In this document: piece by piece, positions 46,946 through 55,056 of the stretch
Layout of the letters: the number at the start of each line of letters is the position of its first letter
How positions within the stretch are numbered: position 1 is the stretch's first letter
NCBI RefSeq assembly: GCF_964283195.1
Contig: NZ_CAXYLH010000003.1
DNA length: 64,000 nt
Strand: one strand, 5' to 3'
Source: Paratractidigestivibacter sp003150175
Lineage (GTDB): Bacteria > Actinomycetota > Coriobacteriia > Coriobacteriales > Atopobiaceae
Position numbers and translations under genes: made by a program
Notes under the pieces: model-generated
Told to the model about the DNA's origin: nothing
Database searches by the model: none
The model's input: the letters and a program-made list of their open reading frames with translations, nothing else

Positions 46946-47662
46946 ATGGCTGAGGAAGAGAACAACAACCAAGAGCTCACGGGCGCCGTCGACGAGATGC
47001 GTGACTCCGTGGCCGCCTTCACCTACGACGGGGACCGCTCCGCGCACGACCATGTGTCGGGCGCTCCCGAGGAGCGCGAGCTCGTGCTCGGCGACGACGA
47101 CCCGCGCGACGCGGGCCTCGCGGAGAAGCCCCTGACCGAGGACGTGGCCTGGACCGGCCGCATCTTCAACGTGAACCGCCTGCAGGTCGAGCTGCCCGAC
47201 GGCCGCCGTGCCTTGCGCGACGTCGTGCGCCACCCGGGCGCCGTCGCCGTCGTGGCGCTGACCGCCGAGGGCCGGATCTGCCTCGTGCGCCAGTACCGCA
47301 CGGCGCTCGGCCGCGTGACGGTCGAGATCCCCGCCGGCAAGCTCGCCCCCGGCGAGGACCCGCTGGAGTGCGCGAACCGCGAGCTTCTCGAGGAGACCGG
47401 CATGGTCGCCGAGAAGATGGCCTTCTTGACCACCATCGCGAGCTCGGACGGCTTCACCGACGAGCTCATCCACATCTATATGGCGACCGGCCTGACCTTC
47501 GGCAAGTCGAGCCCGGACGACGACGAGTTCATCAACGTGGACCTCGTCGAGGTCTCCGAGCTCGTGGACGCCGTGCTCGATGGCCGCATCGAGGACGCGA
47601 AGACCGTCGTCGGCGCCCTCCTGTGCGACGCCATCGGCCGTCGCCTCGCCGACCAGCAGTAA
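46946..47662 (+). CDS. NUDIX hydrolase, ADP-ribose pyrophosphatase type
   Basis: This 238-residue protein has the Nudix box GKLAPGEDPLECANRELLEE followed by TG (about residues 131-152), preceded by RQYRTALGRVTVEIPAGKL, the pattern of ADP-ribose pyrophosphatases. An acidic N-terminal stretch of about 65 residues precedes the domain and is unusual in length. It probably hydrolyses ADP-ribose or a related nucleoside diphosphate sugar. It lies 10 bp after purD and shares that transcript. Confidence 0.88.
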   Translation: MAEEENNNQELTGAVDEMRDSVAAFTYDGDRSAHDHVSGAPEERELVLGDDDPRDAGLAEKPLTEDVAWTGRIFNVNRLQVELPDGRRALRDVVRHPGAVAVVALTAEGRICLVRQYRTALGRVTVEIPAGKLAPGEDPLECANRELLEETGMVAEKMAFLTTIASSDGFTDELIHIYMATGLTFGKSSPDDDEFINVDLVEVSELVDAVLDGRIEDAKTVVGALLCDAIGRRLADQQ

Positions 47663-47688
47663 ACCAAGCCGCCTCGCGGCGGCGGAGC

Positions 47689-47730
47689 AACGGGGGCAGG
47701 CACCTTTATAAACGGGTGCCTGCCCCCGTT
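47689..47730. repeat. Perfect 16-bp-stem palindrome between the NUDIX and ABC genes
   Basis: AACGGGGGCAGGCACC (47689-47704) pairs with GGTGCCTGCCCCCGTT (47715-47730) around a 10-nt AT-rich loop. No T-run follows, so a simple terminator is doubtful. Confidence 0.85.
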
Positions 47731-47767
47731 GTGCCGCGCGTCCCGGGCGCGAAGGAGGAACATAGAA

Positions 47768-49528
47768 GTGCTCAAGCGTTTTCTTGCTTACTACAAACCG
47801 GTCATAGGCCTCTTCATCGCCGACACCGTGTGCGCCGTCGTGGTCGCCGGCGTCGACCTGAGCTTTCCCGTGATCCTGCGCTCGCTCACGGGCGGGCTCT
47901 TCACGCAGGGCGCCGCGGCGATCATCCAGGCCCTTCCCGTCATCGCCGCCGCCCTCGTGGCCATGTACCTCGTGCGCTGCGGCTGCCGCTACTTCGTGAG
48001 CGCGCAGGGCCACATCATGGGCGCGCGCATGGAGTCCCAGATGCGCCAGGACCTCTTTGACCAGTACGAGCGCATGGGCTTCGCCTACTTCGACTCGCAC
48101 TCGTCGGGCGACATGATGAGCCGCGTGGTCAACGACCTCTTCGACATCTGCGAGGCCGCCCACCACGTGCCCGAGTGGATCATCATCTGCGCCATCGAGA
48201 TCATCGGCTCCTTCGTCATCCTCTTTGGCCTCTCGCCGGCGCTCGCGGGGGCGATCCTTGTGGTCACGGTCGTCTTTGCGGCCGTGATGGTGCGCATGAA
48301 CCTGACGATGCGCGCGACCTTTACGGACAATCGCAAGAAGATCGGCGGCGTGAACGCGCAGCTCCAGGACTCGCTCGAGGGTATCCGCGTCGTCAAGTCC
48401 TTCGCCAACGAGGCGGCCGAGTCCGCCAAGTTCCGAGCCTCGAACGAGCGCTACCTCGCCTCGAAGGAGGACATGTACGGCACGATGGGCCGCTACTACG
48501 GCGTCTATGGCCTCATGACGGGCGCGCTCTACACCGTCGTCGCGGTGCTCGGCGGCTGGCTCGTCGCCCAAGGCGAGCTCTCGGCGGCGGACATGGCGAC
48601 GTTCGCGCTGTATATCTCGCTGTTCTGCACGCCCATCGAGACCCTGGTCAACTCCACCGAGATGTACCAGAAGGCCATCGCCGGCTTCCGTCGCATGGAC
48701 GAGGTCCTGCGCACCGAGCCCGACGTGGCGGACGCCCCCGGCGCGCCCGACCTCGCGGTCGGCCCCGGAGCCATCGAGTACCGCGACGTGTGCTTCTCGT
48801 ACCCCGACGTCGAGCTGGACGAGAACGGCGAGGCCCGCGAGCGCCCCGTGATCGACGACCTGAACCTGACGGTGCGCCCCGGGCAGACCCTCGCCCTCGT
48901 GGGTCCCTCCGGTGGCGGCAAGTCGACCACCTGCAGCTTGTTGCCGCGATTCTACGACGTGGCGTCGGGCTCGATCACCATCGACGGGCAGGACGTCCGC
49001 GACGTCACCCAGTCCTCGCTGCGTCGCGCCATCGGCCTCGTGCAGCAGGACGTGTACCTCTTTGACGGGACCATCGGCGAGAACATCGCCTACGGCAAAC
49101 CCGGCGCGACGGCCGAGGAGGTCGCGGAGGCGGCCCGCCGCGCGAACATCGCAGACTTCATCGAGAGCCTGCCCGACGGCTACGACACCGAGGTGGGCGA
49201 GAGGGGCACGCGCCTCAGCGGCGGCCAGAAGCAGCGCATCGCCATCGCGCGCGTCTTCCTCAAGAACCCGCCGATCCTGATCTTCGACGAGGCCACGAGC
49301 GCGCTCGACAACGAGTCGGAGCGCGTGGTGCAGGAGTCGCTCTCCGAGCTAGCCCGTGGGCGCACCACCATCGTGATCGCGCACAGGCTCTCGACCATCA
49401 AGGGCGCCGACGAGATCGCGACCGTCGAGGACGGGCGCGTGGTGGAGCGCGGCACGCACGAGGAGCTCCTCGCCGCCGGCGGCACCTACGCGCGGTATTA
49501 CCGCATGCAGTTCGCCCAAGGGGCGTAA
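47768..49528 (+). CDS. ABC transporter, fused permease and ATPase (exporter type)
   Basis: From GTG 47768 the protein is 586 residues. Residues 1 to about 310 hold six membrane segments of the exporter type (VIGLFIADTVCAVVVAGVDL, then VIAAALVAMYLVRCGCRYFV, IIICAIEIIGSFVILFGLSP and others). The ATPase domain has Walker A GPSGGGKSTT, the signature LSGGQKQRIAIARVFL, Walker B ILIFDEATSALD and the His switch IAHRLST. A half-transporter of this form works as a dimer. Only one gene is present, so a homodimer is likely; the substrate is unknown. GGAGGAA precedes the start. Confidence 0.93.
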   Translation: MLKRFLAYYKPVIGLFIADTVCAVVVAGVDLSFPVILRSLTGGLFTQGAAAIIQALPVIAAALVAMYLVRCGCRYFVSAQGHIMGARMESQMRQDLFDQYERMGFAYFDSHSSGDMMSRVVNDLFDICEAAHHVPEWIIICAIEIIGSFVILFGLSPALAGAILVVTVVFAAVMVRMNLTMRATFTDNRKKIGGVNAQLQDSLEGIRVVKSFANEAAESAKFRASNERYLASKEDMYGTMGRYYGVYGLMTGALYTVVAVLGGWLVAQGELSAADMATFALYISLFCTPIETLVNSTEMYQKAIAGFRRMDEVLRTEPDVADAPGAPDLAVGPGAIEYRDVCFSYPDVELDENGEARERPVIDDLNLTVRPGQTLALVGPSGGGKSTTCSLLPRFYDVASGSITIDGQDVRDVTQSSLRRAIGLVQQDVYLFDGTIGENIAYGKPGATAEEVAEAARRANIADFIESLPDGYDTEVGERGTRLSGGQKQRIAIARVFLKNPPILIFDEATSALDNESERVVQESLSELARGRTTIVIAHRLSTIKGADEIATVEDGRVVERGTHEELLAAGGTYARYYRMQFAQGA

Positions 49529-49661
49529 AAGAGCCCCGGCACGAGGCCGCGAGGAAGGCCCGCCCGTGCTTCTTTGTACGCGGGCGGCGTCCCGGCGCGG
49601 CCCACAGATGTCGGCCCGGCGGTATACTGACTACATTGCTGTTTCGATTGCGGGGAAACAC

Positions 49662-50465
49662 ATGGCCAAGAAATACGAAATCGCGCGCATCCAGAGGGGC
49701 GCCCTCACCGCCGACGAGGCGGAGGCGCTCTTTGCGACCGTTGACGAGACCGGCCACACCGACGAGGAGCGCGCGGCGCGCGAGCGCCGCCACCGCAAGG
49801 AGAAGGGCCACGCCGTCGACGTCGACCCACTGTCCTCCGACGACCCCTCCGGCTCCAACGTCGAGAAGGTCATCGCGAAGACCGCCGTCGCCTTCGTGGT
49901 CATCTTCCTCGTGGGCGTCGTCGCCATGCAGGTCTTCTTTGGCCTGGTGCGCCGCTCGAACACCTCGAACCTCTCCGAGAACGTCAACGTTCGCACCGTT
50001 GCGTCCGCGCTCGGCGGCGGCGTCGAGTGGGGCAACGGCTTCACGCAGTTCCCCGAGGACTATTCGGTGCAGGAGGCCGACGAGAACACCGGCCGCATCG
50101 AGGTGTCCGTCACCGACACGAGCTCCGAGAACGCGCTGCAGTGCTTCGCAGGCTCGCAGGTCCAGGCGACCGCCTTCGCGGTTAACTCGCTGCTCAACCC
50201 GAACATCAACACCGTGGTCTACCACGTCAACGTCCATGAGAGCACAGACGGCAAGATCGAGCGCTCGCAGCTCTTCGGCTTCCTCAAGCCGACGGGCGAG
50301 GTGAAGTCGATCATGACGTTCATCTGGACGAAGACCCAGTCGAGCGCCGGCGTGAACTTCAGCTGCACGATCACCGGCATCGACGACACGCTCCAAGACG
50401 AGCTGAGGGACCAGATAACCACGTCCTTCACGCCCGTTCAGATTCTCACGGGTTCAAGCAATTAA
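49662..50465 (+). CDS. Single-span membrane protein of unknown function
   Basis: From the ATG at 49662 (MAKKYEIARIQRGAL) the protein is 267 residues: an N-terminal cytoplasmic part rich in R, E and K, one membrane segment (IAKTAVAFVVIFLVGVVAMQ, about residues 70-90) and an extracellular beta-rich domain of about 170 residues (ENVNVRTVASALGGGVEWGN, then FTPVQILTGSSN at the end). No known domain is recognised. TATACT at 49623-49628 may be its -10 and GGGGAAA its ribosome site. A following hairpin suggests a single-gene transcript. Confidence 0.72.
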   Translation: MAKKYEIARIQRGALTADEAEALFATVDETGHTDEERAARERRHRKEKGHAVDVDPLSSDDPSGSNVEKVIAKTAVAFVVIFLVGVVAMQVFFGLVRRSNTSNLSENVNVRTVASALGGGVEWGNGFTQFPEDYSVQEADENTGRIEVSVTDTSSENALQCFAGSQVQATAFAVNSLLNPNINTVVYHVNVHESTDGKIERSQLFGFLKPTGEVKSIMTFIWTKTQSSAGVNFSCTITGIDDTLQDELRDQITTSFTPVQILTGSSN

Positions 50466-50471
50466 TGAATG

Positions 50472-50499
50472 CGCGGCCCGCTCACCGGCGGGCCGCGTT
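50472..50499 (+). terminator. Hairpin after the membrane protein gene, probable terminator
   Basis: CGCGGCCCGC pairs with GCGGGCCGCG around a short loop; only a short T-run (TTC) follows. Confidence 0.6.
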
Positions 50500-50550
50500 C
50501 ATAATCAGGTACATTTAGGGGTAATGTCCACGCGACGTTGGAGGGTATCG

Positions 50551-52839
50551 ATGCGTTGCAGGAAGTGCGGGGCCGAGCTGCCGGACGGAGCCCGTTTTTG
50601 TTATATGTGCGCCTCCCCGGTCGAGCCGGAGGAGGGGCGTAAGGGCGCCGCGCCTGCGACGGCCGCCGAGCCTGCCGCCGACGGCGGGGCCGCGGGCGAG
50701 GCTGTCGCCGCGGGCGAGGCCGCTACCGGCTCTGCTGACGTTGCCGATGCCGGTGCCGCCGCGCCTGCAGTCGATGCCTCCTCTGATGCCCACCGCGCAA
50801 GTCAGATTCCCGCTCCGACGAAGCTCGAGGACCCGCTGCCCATCGGCGCGGTGCCCTTCGTCCCCATGGCGCCCTCGCCCAGGTCGACCTACGTTCAGCG
50901 CCGCGGCCCTCGCCCGGTGAGGGCTTCTCGGCCGGGAGCGAACTCCGCGCCCACCTCGGTGAGCGGATACTCGACCTCCGGCTGGCCCCAGAACTCCGCA
51001 TGGTCTCTCGAGGGCCGCATGCCCGAAGACACCGAGCGCATGATCGAGCGCCGCAACGAGTCGGACGACCCCATCGGCAGTGCGAGGAACAAGCTCGGCC
51101 AGGTGTTCTCGTCCTGGACCGCCGCCTCCGCCGAGCGCGGCGAGAAGAAACGCAAGGAGCGCGAGGTCCGCGAGGCCGCTCGCCGCGTCGAGGAGCAGCA
51201 CCGTGAGGACGAGCGCCTGGCCGCCGAGCGCGCTTGGCGCGAGCGGCAGGAGAAGGAGCGCCTGGCCGCCGAGCGCGCCTGGAAGGAACAGCAGGAAGAG
51301 AAGGAGCGCCGCGAGCACGAGCTCGCGGAGCTGCGCATCGCTTCCGAGGGCGCGGGCGAGCGGGCGGATTCTGCGCAGGAGCCCGCGGCCGCGCAGGCGG
51401 ATCCCGAGGTTGCGGTCGCCGAAGGGGTGGTCGCTGGCGCCGCAGCTGATGCCACGCCTGATGTGGCCGAGGTTGGAGCCGCCGAGGTCACTGGCGAGGC
51501 GACCGAAGCCCCGGCCGGCGCCGACACTGCCGCGCAGTGCGATGACGTCGACGAGGCCGAGGAATCCAACGAAGCCGATGCCTCAGCCGCCGCCGTTCCC
51601 GTCGCGGACGCCGCCGCTGTCGGCGATGTCGTCGAGCCCGCCGCCATTGAAGGGTCCGGCAAGGACGGTGAGTTCCCGGCTGCGGCGTTCCCGGCTCAGC
51701 CCGATGCGCAGGCCAGCGCTCCTGAGCCTGGCCCTTCTTTCCAGGAAGAGCCCGCCAACGACTTCGACACCGAGACCACCCGCGACCTCGGGGCTGTTGC
51801 CCGCAGGCTCAAGCAACAGCAGCAACAACAGCAGGAGGCGGCCAGCTTCGGCAAGGTGCTCATCCCGAGCGCCAGCCGCCTCCGCCGCCATAGTCAGATG
51901 CCCGTCCCCGCCGCAGGCGTCGTCGCGGGCGTGATCGCCGGCGTCTTGGTGATCGCCCTTGTCGTCGTCGCTCTCTCCGGCGTGGGCCAAAAGACCGAGA
52001 AGCCCTCTCCCGCGCCCGCGCAGCAGTCGCAGACCCAGGCCGAGCCGGAGCAGGAGCAACCGGAGCAGCCGGCCGAGCCCGAGCTCGCCGCCCGCCAAGC
52101 GGTCGAGGACTACTCGTGGGACGAGCTGTCCCAGATCTCCCAGAAGATCGCGGCCGCGTCGAGCGACACCGAGGGCCTCGAGATCGCAAAGAAGTACAAC
52201 CTCGTCTCGGCTGCGGGCACGCTCGACGGAACGCAGGCAAAGACCCTGCAGCTCAGCGACGGCACGAGCGTGAAGATGCGCATCGCAGGCTTCCGCCAGG
52301 ACGAGCGGGCCGACGGCTCCGGCAAGGCCGGCATCACGCTCATCGCCGACTCCACGGTGGGGGAGCGCGCGGTCAGCGACTCCGGCAACGCCGATTGGGG
52401 CAGCTCCACGCTGCGCTCGTGGCTGAACGACGAGTTCGCGTCCGAGCTTCCCGACGAGGTCGCCTCGAAGATCGTCGAGGTCAACAAGACCACTACCCGC
52501 GCGACGGACATGTCCTCGCAGGAGACCACGGCGGACAAGGTGTGGATCATCTCGTACTCCGAGCTGGTCGGCACGCTCGATTCCGGCAGCTACCGCTACT
52601 CCATCTACACCCCCGAGGGTGCGCAGTACAAGCTGTTCGCGGACCTCGGCTGCACGTGGGGCGCCAACTCCGAGCACTATAAGGTCGCCGGCGGCATCGG
52701 TCGTTGGTGGCTGAGGAGCCCGGACCCGCTGGACGCGAGCTGCCACATCGCGCCCAACAACGAGAACGGCGCCCCCGGCTACGCGCGCAACTGCGCCGTC
52801 TCGTCCGGCGTCGGCGTCGTCCCCGCCTTCTGCCTCTAA
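50551..52839 (+). CDS. Zinc-ribbon membrane protein with coiled coil and C-terminal DUF6273 domain
   Basis: This 762-residue protein starts MRCRKCGAELPDGARFCYMC, a zinc ribbon (Cys 3, 6, 17, 20). A disordered A/P region, a charged helix rich in E, R and K (REKERLAAERAWKEQQEEKE) and a long acidic A/E/P region follow. A membrane span (about residues 449-477, VVAGVIAGVLVIALVVVALS) leads to an external domain. Its last 200 residues match DUF6273: WGSSTLRSWLNDEFASELPD, DKVWIISYSEL, WWLRSPDP and GVVPAFCL at the very end. The ATG at 50551 has TTGGAGG upstream. The substrate or partner of the external domain is unknown. Confidence 0.82.
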   Translation: MRCRKCGAELPDGARFCYMCASPVEPEEGRKGAAPATAAEPAADGGAAGEAVAAGEAATGSADVADAGAAAPAVDASSDAHRASQIPAPTKLEDPLPIGAVPFVPMAPSPRSTYVQRRGPRPVRASRPGANSAPTSVSGYSTSGWPQNSAWSLEGRMPEDTERMIERRNESDDPIGSARNKLGQVFSSWTAASAERGEKKRKEREVREAARRVEEQHREDERLAAERAWRERQEKERLAAERAWKEQQEEKERREHELAELRIASEGAGERADSAQEPAAAQADPEVAVAEGVVAGAAADATPDVAEVGAAEVTGEATEAPAGADTAAQCDDVDEAEESNEADASAAAVPVADAAAVGDVVEPAAIEGSGKDGEFPAAAFPAQPDAQASAPEPGPSFQEEPANDFDTETTRDLGAVARRLKQQQQQQQEAASFGKVLIPSASRLRRHSQMPVPAAGVVAGVIAGVLVIALVVVALSGVGQKTEKPSPAPAQQSQTQAEPEQEQPEQPAEPELAARQAVEDYSWDELSQISQKIAAASSDTEGLEIAKKYNLVSAAGTLDGTQAKTLQLSDGTSVKMRIAGFRQDERADGSGKAGITLIADSTVGERAVSDSGNADWGSSTLRSWLNDEFASELPDEVASKIVEVNKTTTRATDMSSQETTADKVWIISYSELVGTLDSGSYRYSIYTPEGAQYKLFADLGCTWGANSEHYKVAGGIGRWWLRSPDPLDASCHIAPNNENGAPGYARNCAVSSGVGVVPAFCL

Positions 52840-52843
52840 CCAA

Positions 52844-52999
52844 CACCGGGTGACAGTCATTGCGTGCAGCTTTATTGCCAGGTACGAAAGAGCTGAGCAG
52901 CTTGGCGCCCCCATCGCCCTTAAGCGGACGATGGGGGCGCTTCTTGGCAAGGGCCAAGGGTGTCCCAGGAATGCTGCAGCCAATGACTGTCACCCAGTG
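52844..52999. repeat. 156-bp inverted-repeat element overlapping the end of the downstream WYL gene
   Basis: Arms of about 27 bp (52844-52870 and 52973-52999) share GGGTGACAGTCATTG exactly and pair with three mismatches. An inner hairpin GCGCCCCCATCG (52905-52916) / CGATGGGGGCGC (52929-52940) is perfect. The stop codon of the gene at 52990 lies in the right arm. Confidence 0.8.
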
Positions 53000-53934
53000 A
53001 TGGAGAGAAGGGCGCGCGCGTGGTCGGCGACGAGGGCGCGAAGCTCGGGGTCGTCGACGCGGGCGTGGCCGCCGCAGCCGGCGATCTGGCGCGCGAGCCA
53101 GGTGCCGCCGTAGTAGGGGATGGTGCCGCTCGCGGTCCCGGCGACGTCGTCGCGCGTCTCGATCTTGAGTCCAGGCCATACAAAGAGATCGAGGAACCGC
53201 AGGTCATCGAAGGAGATTCGCACCAGACGGCAGCTCTCTCCCTCGGGCTCGGGCGCGCCGTCGCCGACCTTCTCGCCCTCGCCGTCGGCGTGCCCGGCGC
53301 TCCGTACATCGCGCATACGGTCGAGGCGGAAGCTCCGCTTTGCCTGACGGTCGAGGTCGAAGGCCTCGAGGAACCACGCGTTGTCCCCACGCTCGAGCCC
53401 GAGCGGCTTCACCGTCCGCGCCCGCTCCTCCGCGTCCGCCGCGCCCCGGTATAGGAACGCGAGGTCCTCGTGGCGGGCGAGCGCCATCGAGCACGCGAAG
53501 CGCACCTTGGCGGTTCGGCCGGCCTCGCCGTCGGTGTGCACGCGGGCAAGGAGCCCCTCGTCGATTCCCTTCTCGACAAGAAGCCCACGCAGCTTCTCTC
53601 GCAGCGGGTCGTCCTCGGCCACGCCGAGCGCCTCGAGCGCGCAGCTCAGCGCGAAGGTCTCTTTGACCGTGAGCCGCAGCCGCCGCCCGCGCGCGCCGGC
53701 GTCGCCGAGCGCCAGGCCCTCTTCGTCCTCGTAGAGCGCGATGCCGTCCGAGTCGCCCATCGTCTGGACCAGCGCAAAGAGGGTCCGCGCCTGGTCGGGC
53801 CCGCAGCCGAGCCTCCGCTCGATGGCACGCTCGCTCACGAAGTCGCCGGCGTCGGTGAGGGACCCGACGAGGTCGATCAGCGTCCTCGCGTAACCCTCCG
53901 CGCCGCGCCTGCCCGCGCCCGTTGCCCTACTCAC
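52990..53934 (-). CDS. WYL-domain transcriptional regulator, downstream partner of a tandem pair
   Basis: This 314-residue protein has an N-terminal winged-helix region (ARTLIDLVGSLTDAGDFVSE, then RAIERRLGCGPDQARTLF) and a C-terminal WYL-type domain (LGLERGDNAWFLEAFDLDRQ, then KRSFRLDRMRDV). WYL proteins regulate transcription in response to nucleic acids or other ligands. Its GTG start overlaps the stop of the upstream gene by 8 bp, so the two are coupled. Such tandem WYL pairs recall PafB-PafC, but assignment to the DNA-damage pathway is not supported by sequence here. Its stop is inside a palindromic element. Confidence 0.85.
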   Translation of the reverse strand: MSRATGAGRRGAEGYARTLIDLVGSLTDAGDFVSERAIERRLGCGPDQARTLFALVQTMGDSDGIALYEDEEGLALGDAGARGRRLRLTVKETFALSCALEALGVAEDDPLREKLRGLLVEKGIDEGLLARVHTDGEAGRTAKVRFACSMALARHEDLAFLYRGAADAEERARTVKPLGLERGDNAWFLEAFDLDRQAKRSFRLDRMRDVRSAGHADGEGEKVGDGAPEPEGESCRLVRISFDDLRFLDLFVWPGLKIETRDDVAGTASGTIPYYGGTWLARQIAGCGGHARVDDPELRALVADHARALLSITG

Positions 53935-54892
53935 TGCGAATCGCCCCCTCGAGCGTCGACTTCCATGCGCCCACCAGCTCAGGCGGAAAGAGGGGCACGA
54001 GCCCCTCGGCGACCGCCCAGCACGCGGCGTCCTCGATGCTGCTCGTCTCGACCGACCACGTCTCGCGACCGTCCTCCACCTGCATCTCTCCGTGGACGCG
54101 GGCGGTGTCGGGCAACCCGCCCTCGCCTGCGGCGAACACCGCGCGGCAGACGGTCGGACCGATCTGAAACGGGAGCTTGACGTGCTCGTTGATGTCGAAG
54201 CCCACCGGCACCTCGAAGCCCTCCTGCGTCGCCTTCGCCCGCTCGATGCGGTCGAGCCGCAGGGTCCTCATGGCCTTCGAGCCGTCTTTCTGGATGCAAT
54301 CGCCGACGACGTAGCCGTGCCCGCGGCACGAGAACGAGCCGTAGGGGAGGAAGGTCCGCTCGGAAGCCCTGCCCCGCGCGTCGCGGTACGAGACTGCGAC
54401 CGCCTGATGGCTCCCCATGCACTCCACGACGACCTTCGCGGCCTTGGACTCCGCACAGGTGCGCGTCTGGACGGCGCGGTCGGCGGCGCCGAAGTTCCGG
54501 TCGATCTTCGCCAGCGCGAAGCGGAGCTCGTCGCCGAAGACAAAGCCCTCGTCCGCGAGCAGGGGCTGGCAGGCGAGGTTGAGAGCCATCGCCTCGAGCG
54601 CGCCGAGCTCCGCACCGGCGGCGTAGCTTCGGCACTCGTCGACCTGCCAGCATTTCTCGTTAACGGAGGGCACGCTGACTTCCTGCAGGTAAACGCCGGC
54701 GGAGTCGAGGGTCTTGCGGTCGCGGCCGAAGTTCTTGCGCGCGGTTGCGGGGGCCTGACCGGGGTAGAAGAGCTCGTAGACGCGCGACGACAGCACGGGC
54801 GCGGAGCTGTTCATAAAGAAGACCGCGATGCGGGCGATCTTCTCGGCGTGTGCCTCATCGGCCGAGATGGGGTGCTTGTCCTGTGACGCCAC
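53927..54892 (-). CDS. WYL-domain transcriptional regulator, upstream partner
   Basis: From GTG 54892 (VASQDKHPISADEAHAEKIA) the protein is 321 residues. The N-terminal region resembles a winged helix used for DNA binding (SSRVYELFYPGQAPATARKN, then FGRDRKTLDSAG). The central and C-terminal part has a WYL-type core: AVAVSYRDARGRASERTFLP, YGSFSCRGHGYVVGDCIQKD and MRTLRLDRIERA. GGGAGGAC lies just upstream of the GTG. It is divergent from the M28-like gene, with about 165 bp between them that could carry a shared control site. Confidence 0.85.
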   Translation of the reverse strand: MASQDKHPISADEAHAEKIARIAVFFMNSSAPVLSSRVYELFYPGQAPATARKNFGRDRKTLDSAGVYLQEVSVPSVNEKCWQVDECRSYAAGAELGALEAMALNLACQPLLADEGFVFGDELRFALAKIDRNFGAADRAVQTRTCAESKAAKVVVECMGSHQAVAVSYRDARGRASERTFLPYGSFSCRGHGYVVGDCIQKDGSKAMRTLRLDRIERAKATQEGFEVPVGFDINEHVKLPFQIGPTVCRAVFAAGEGGLPDTARVHGEMQVEDGRETWSVETSSIEDAACWAVAEGLVPLFPPELVGAWKSTLEGAIRSE

Positions 54893-55056
54893 GTGTCCTC
54901 CCTGTACGCGCCGGCCCACACATCGGCGAGAAATAAGGTCATTACGCCGATGTGCGCTCCCGCTATCCACGAAATCCAAATCCTAGACGTATACTCTTTT
55001 GATTGTATGCATCACGATGAAGACTGCTCTCTAGACTCTTCCAAAGGACCCTCACA

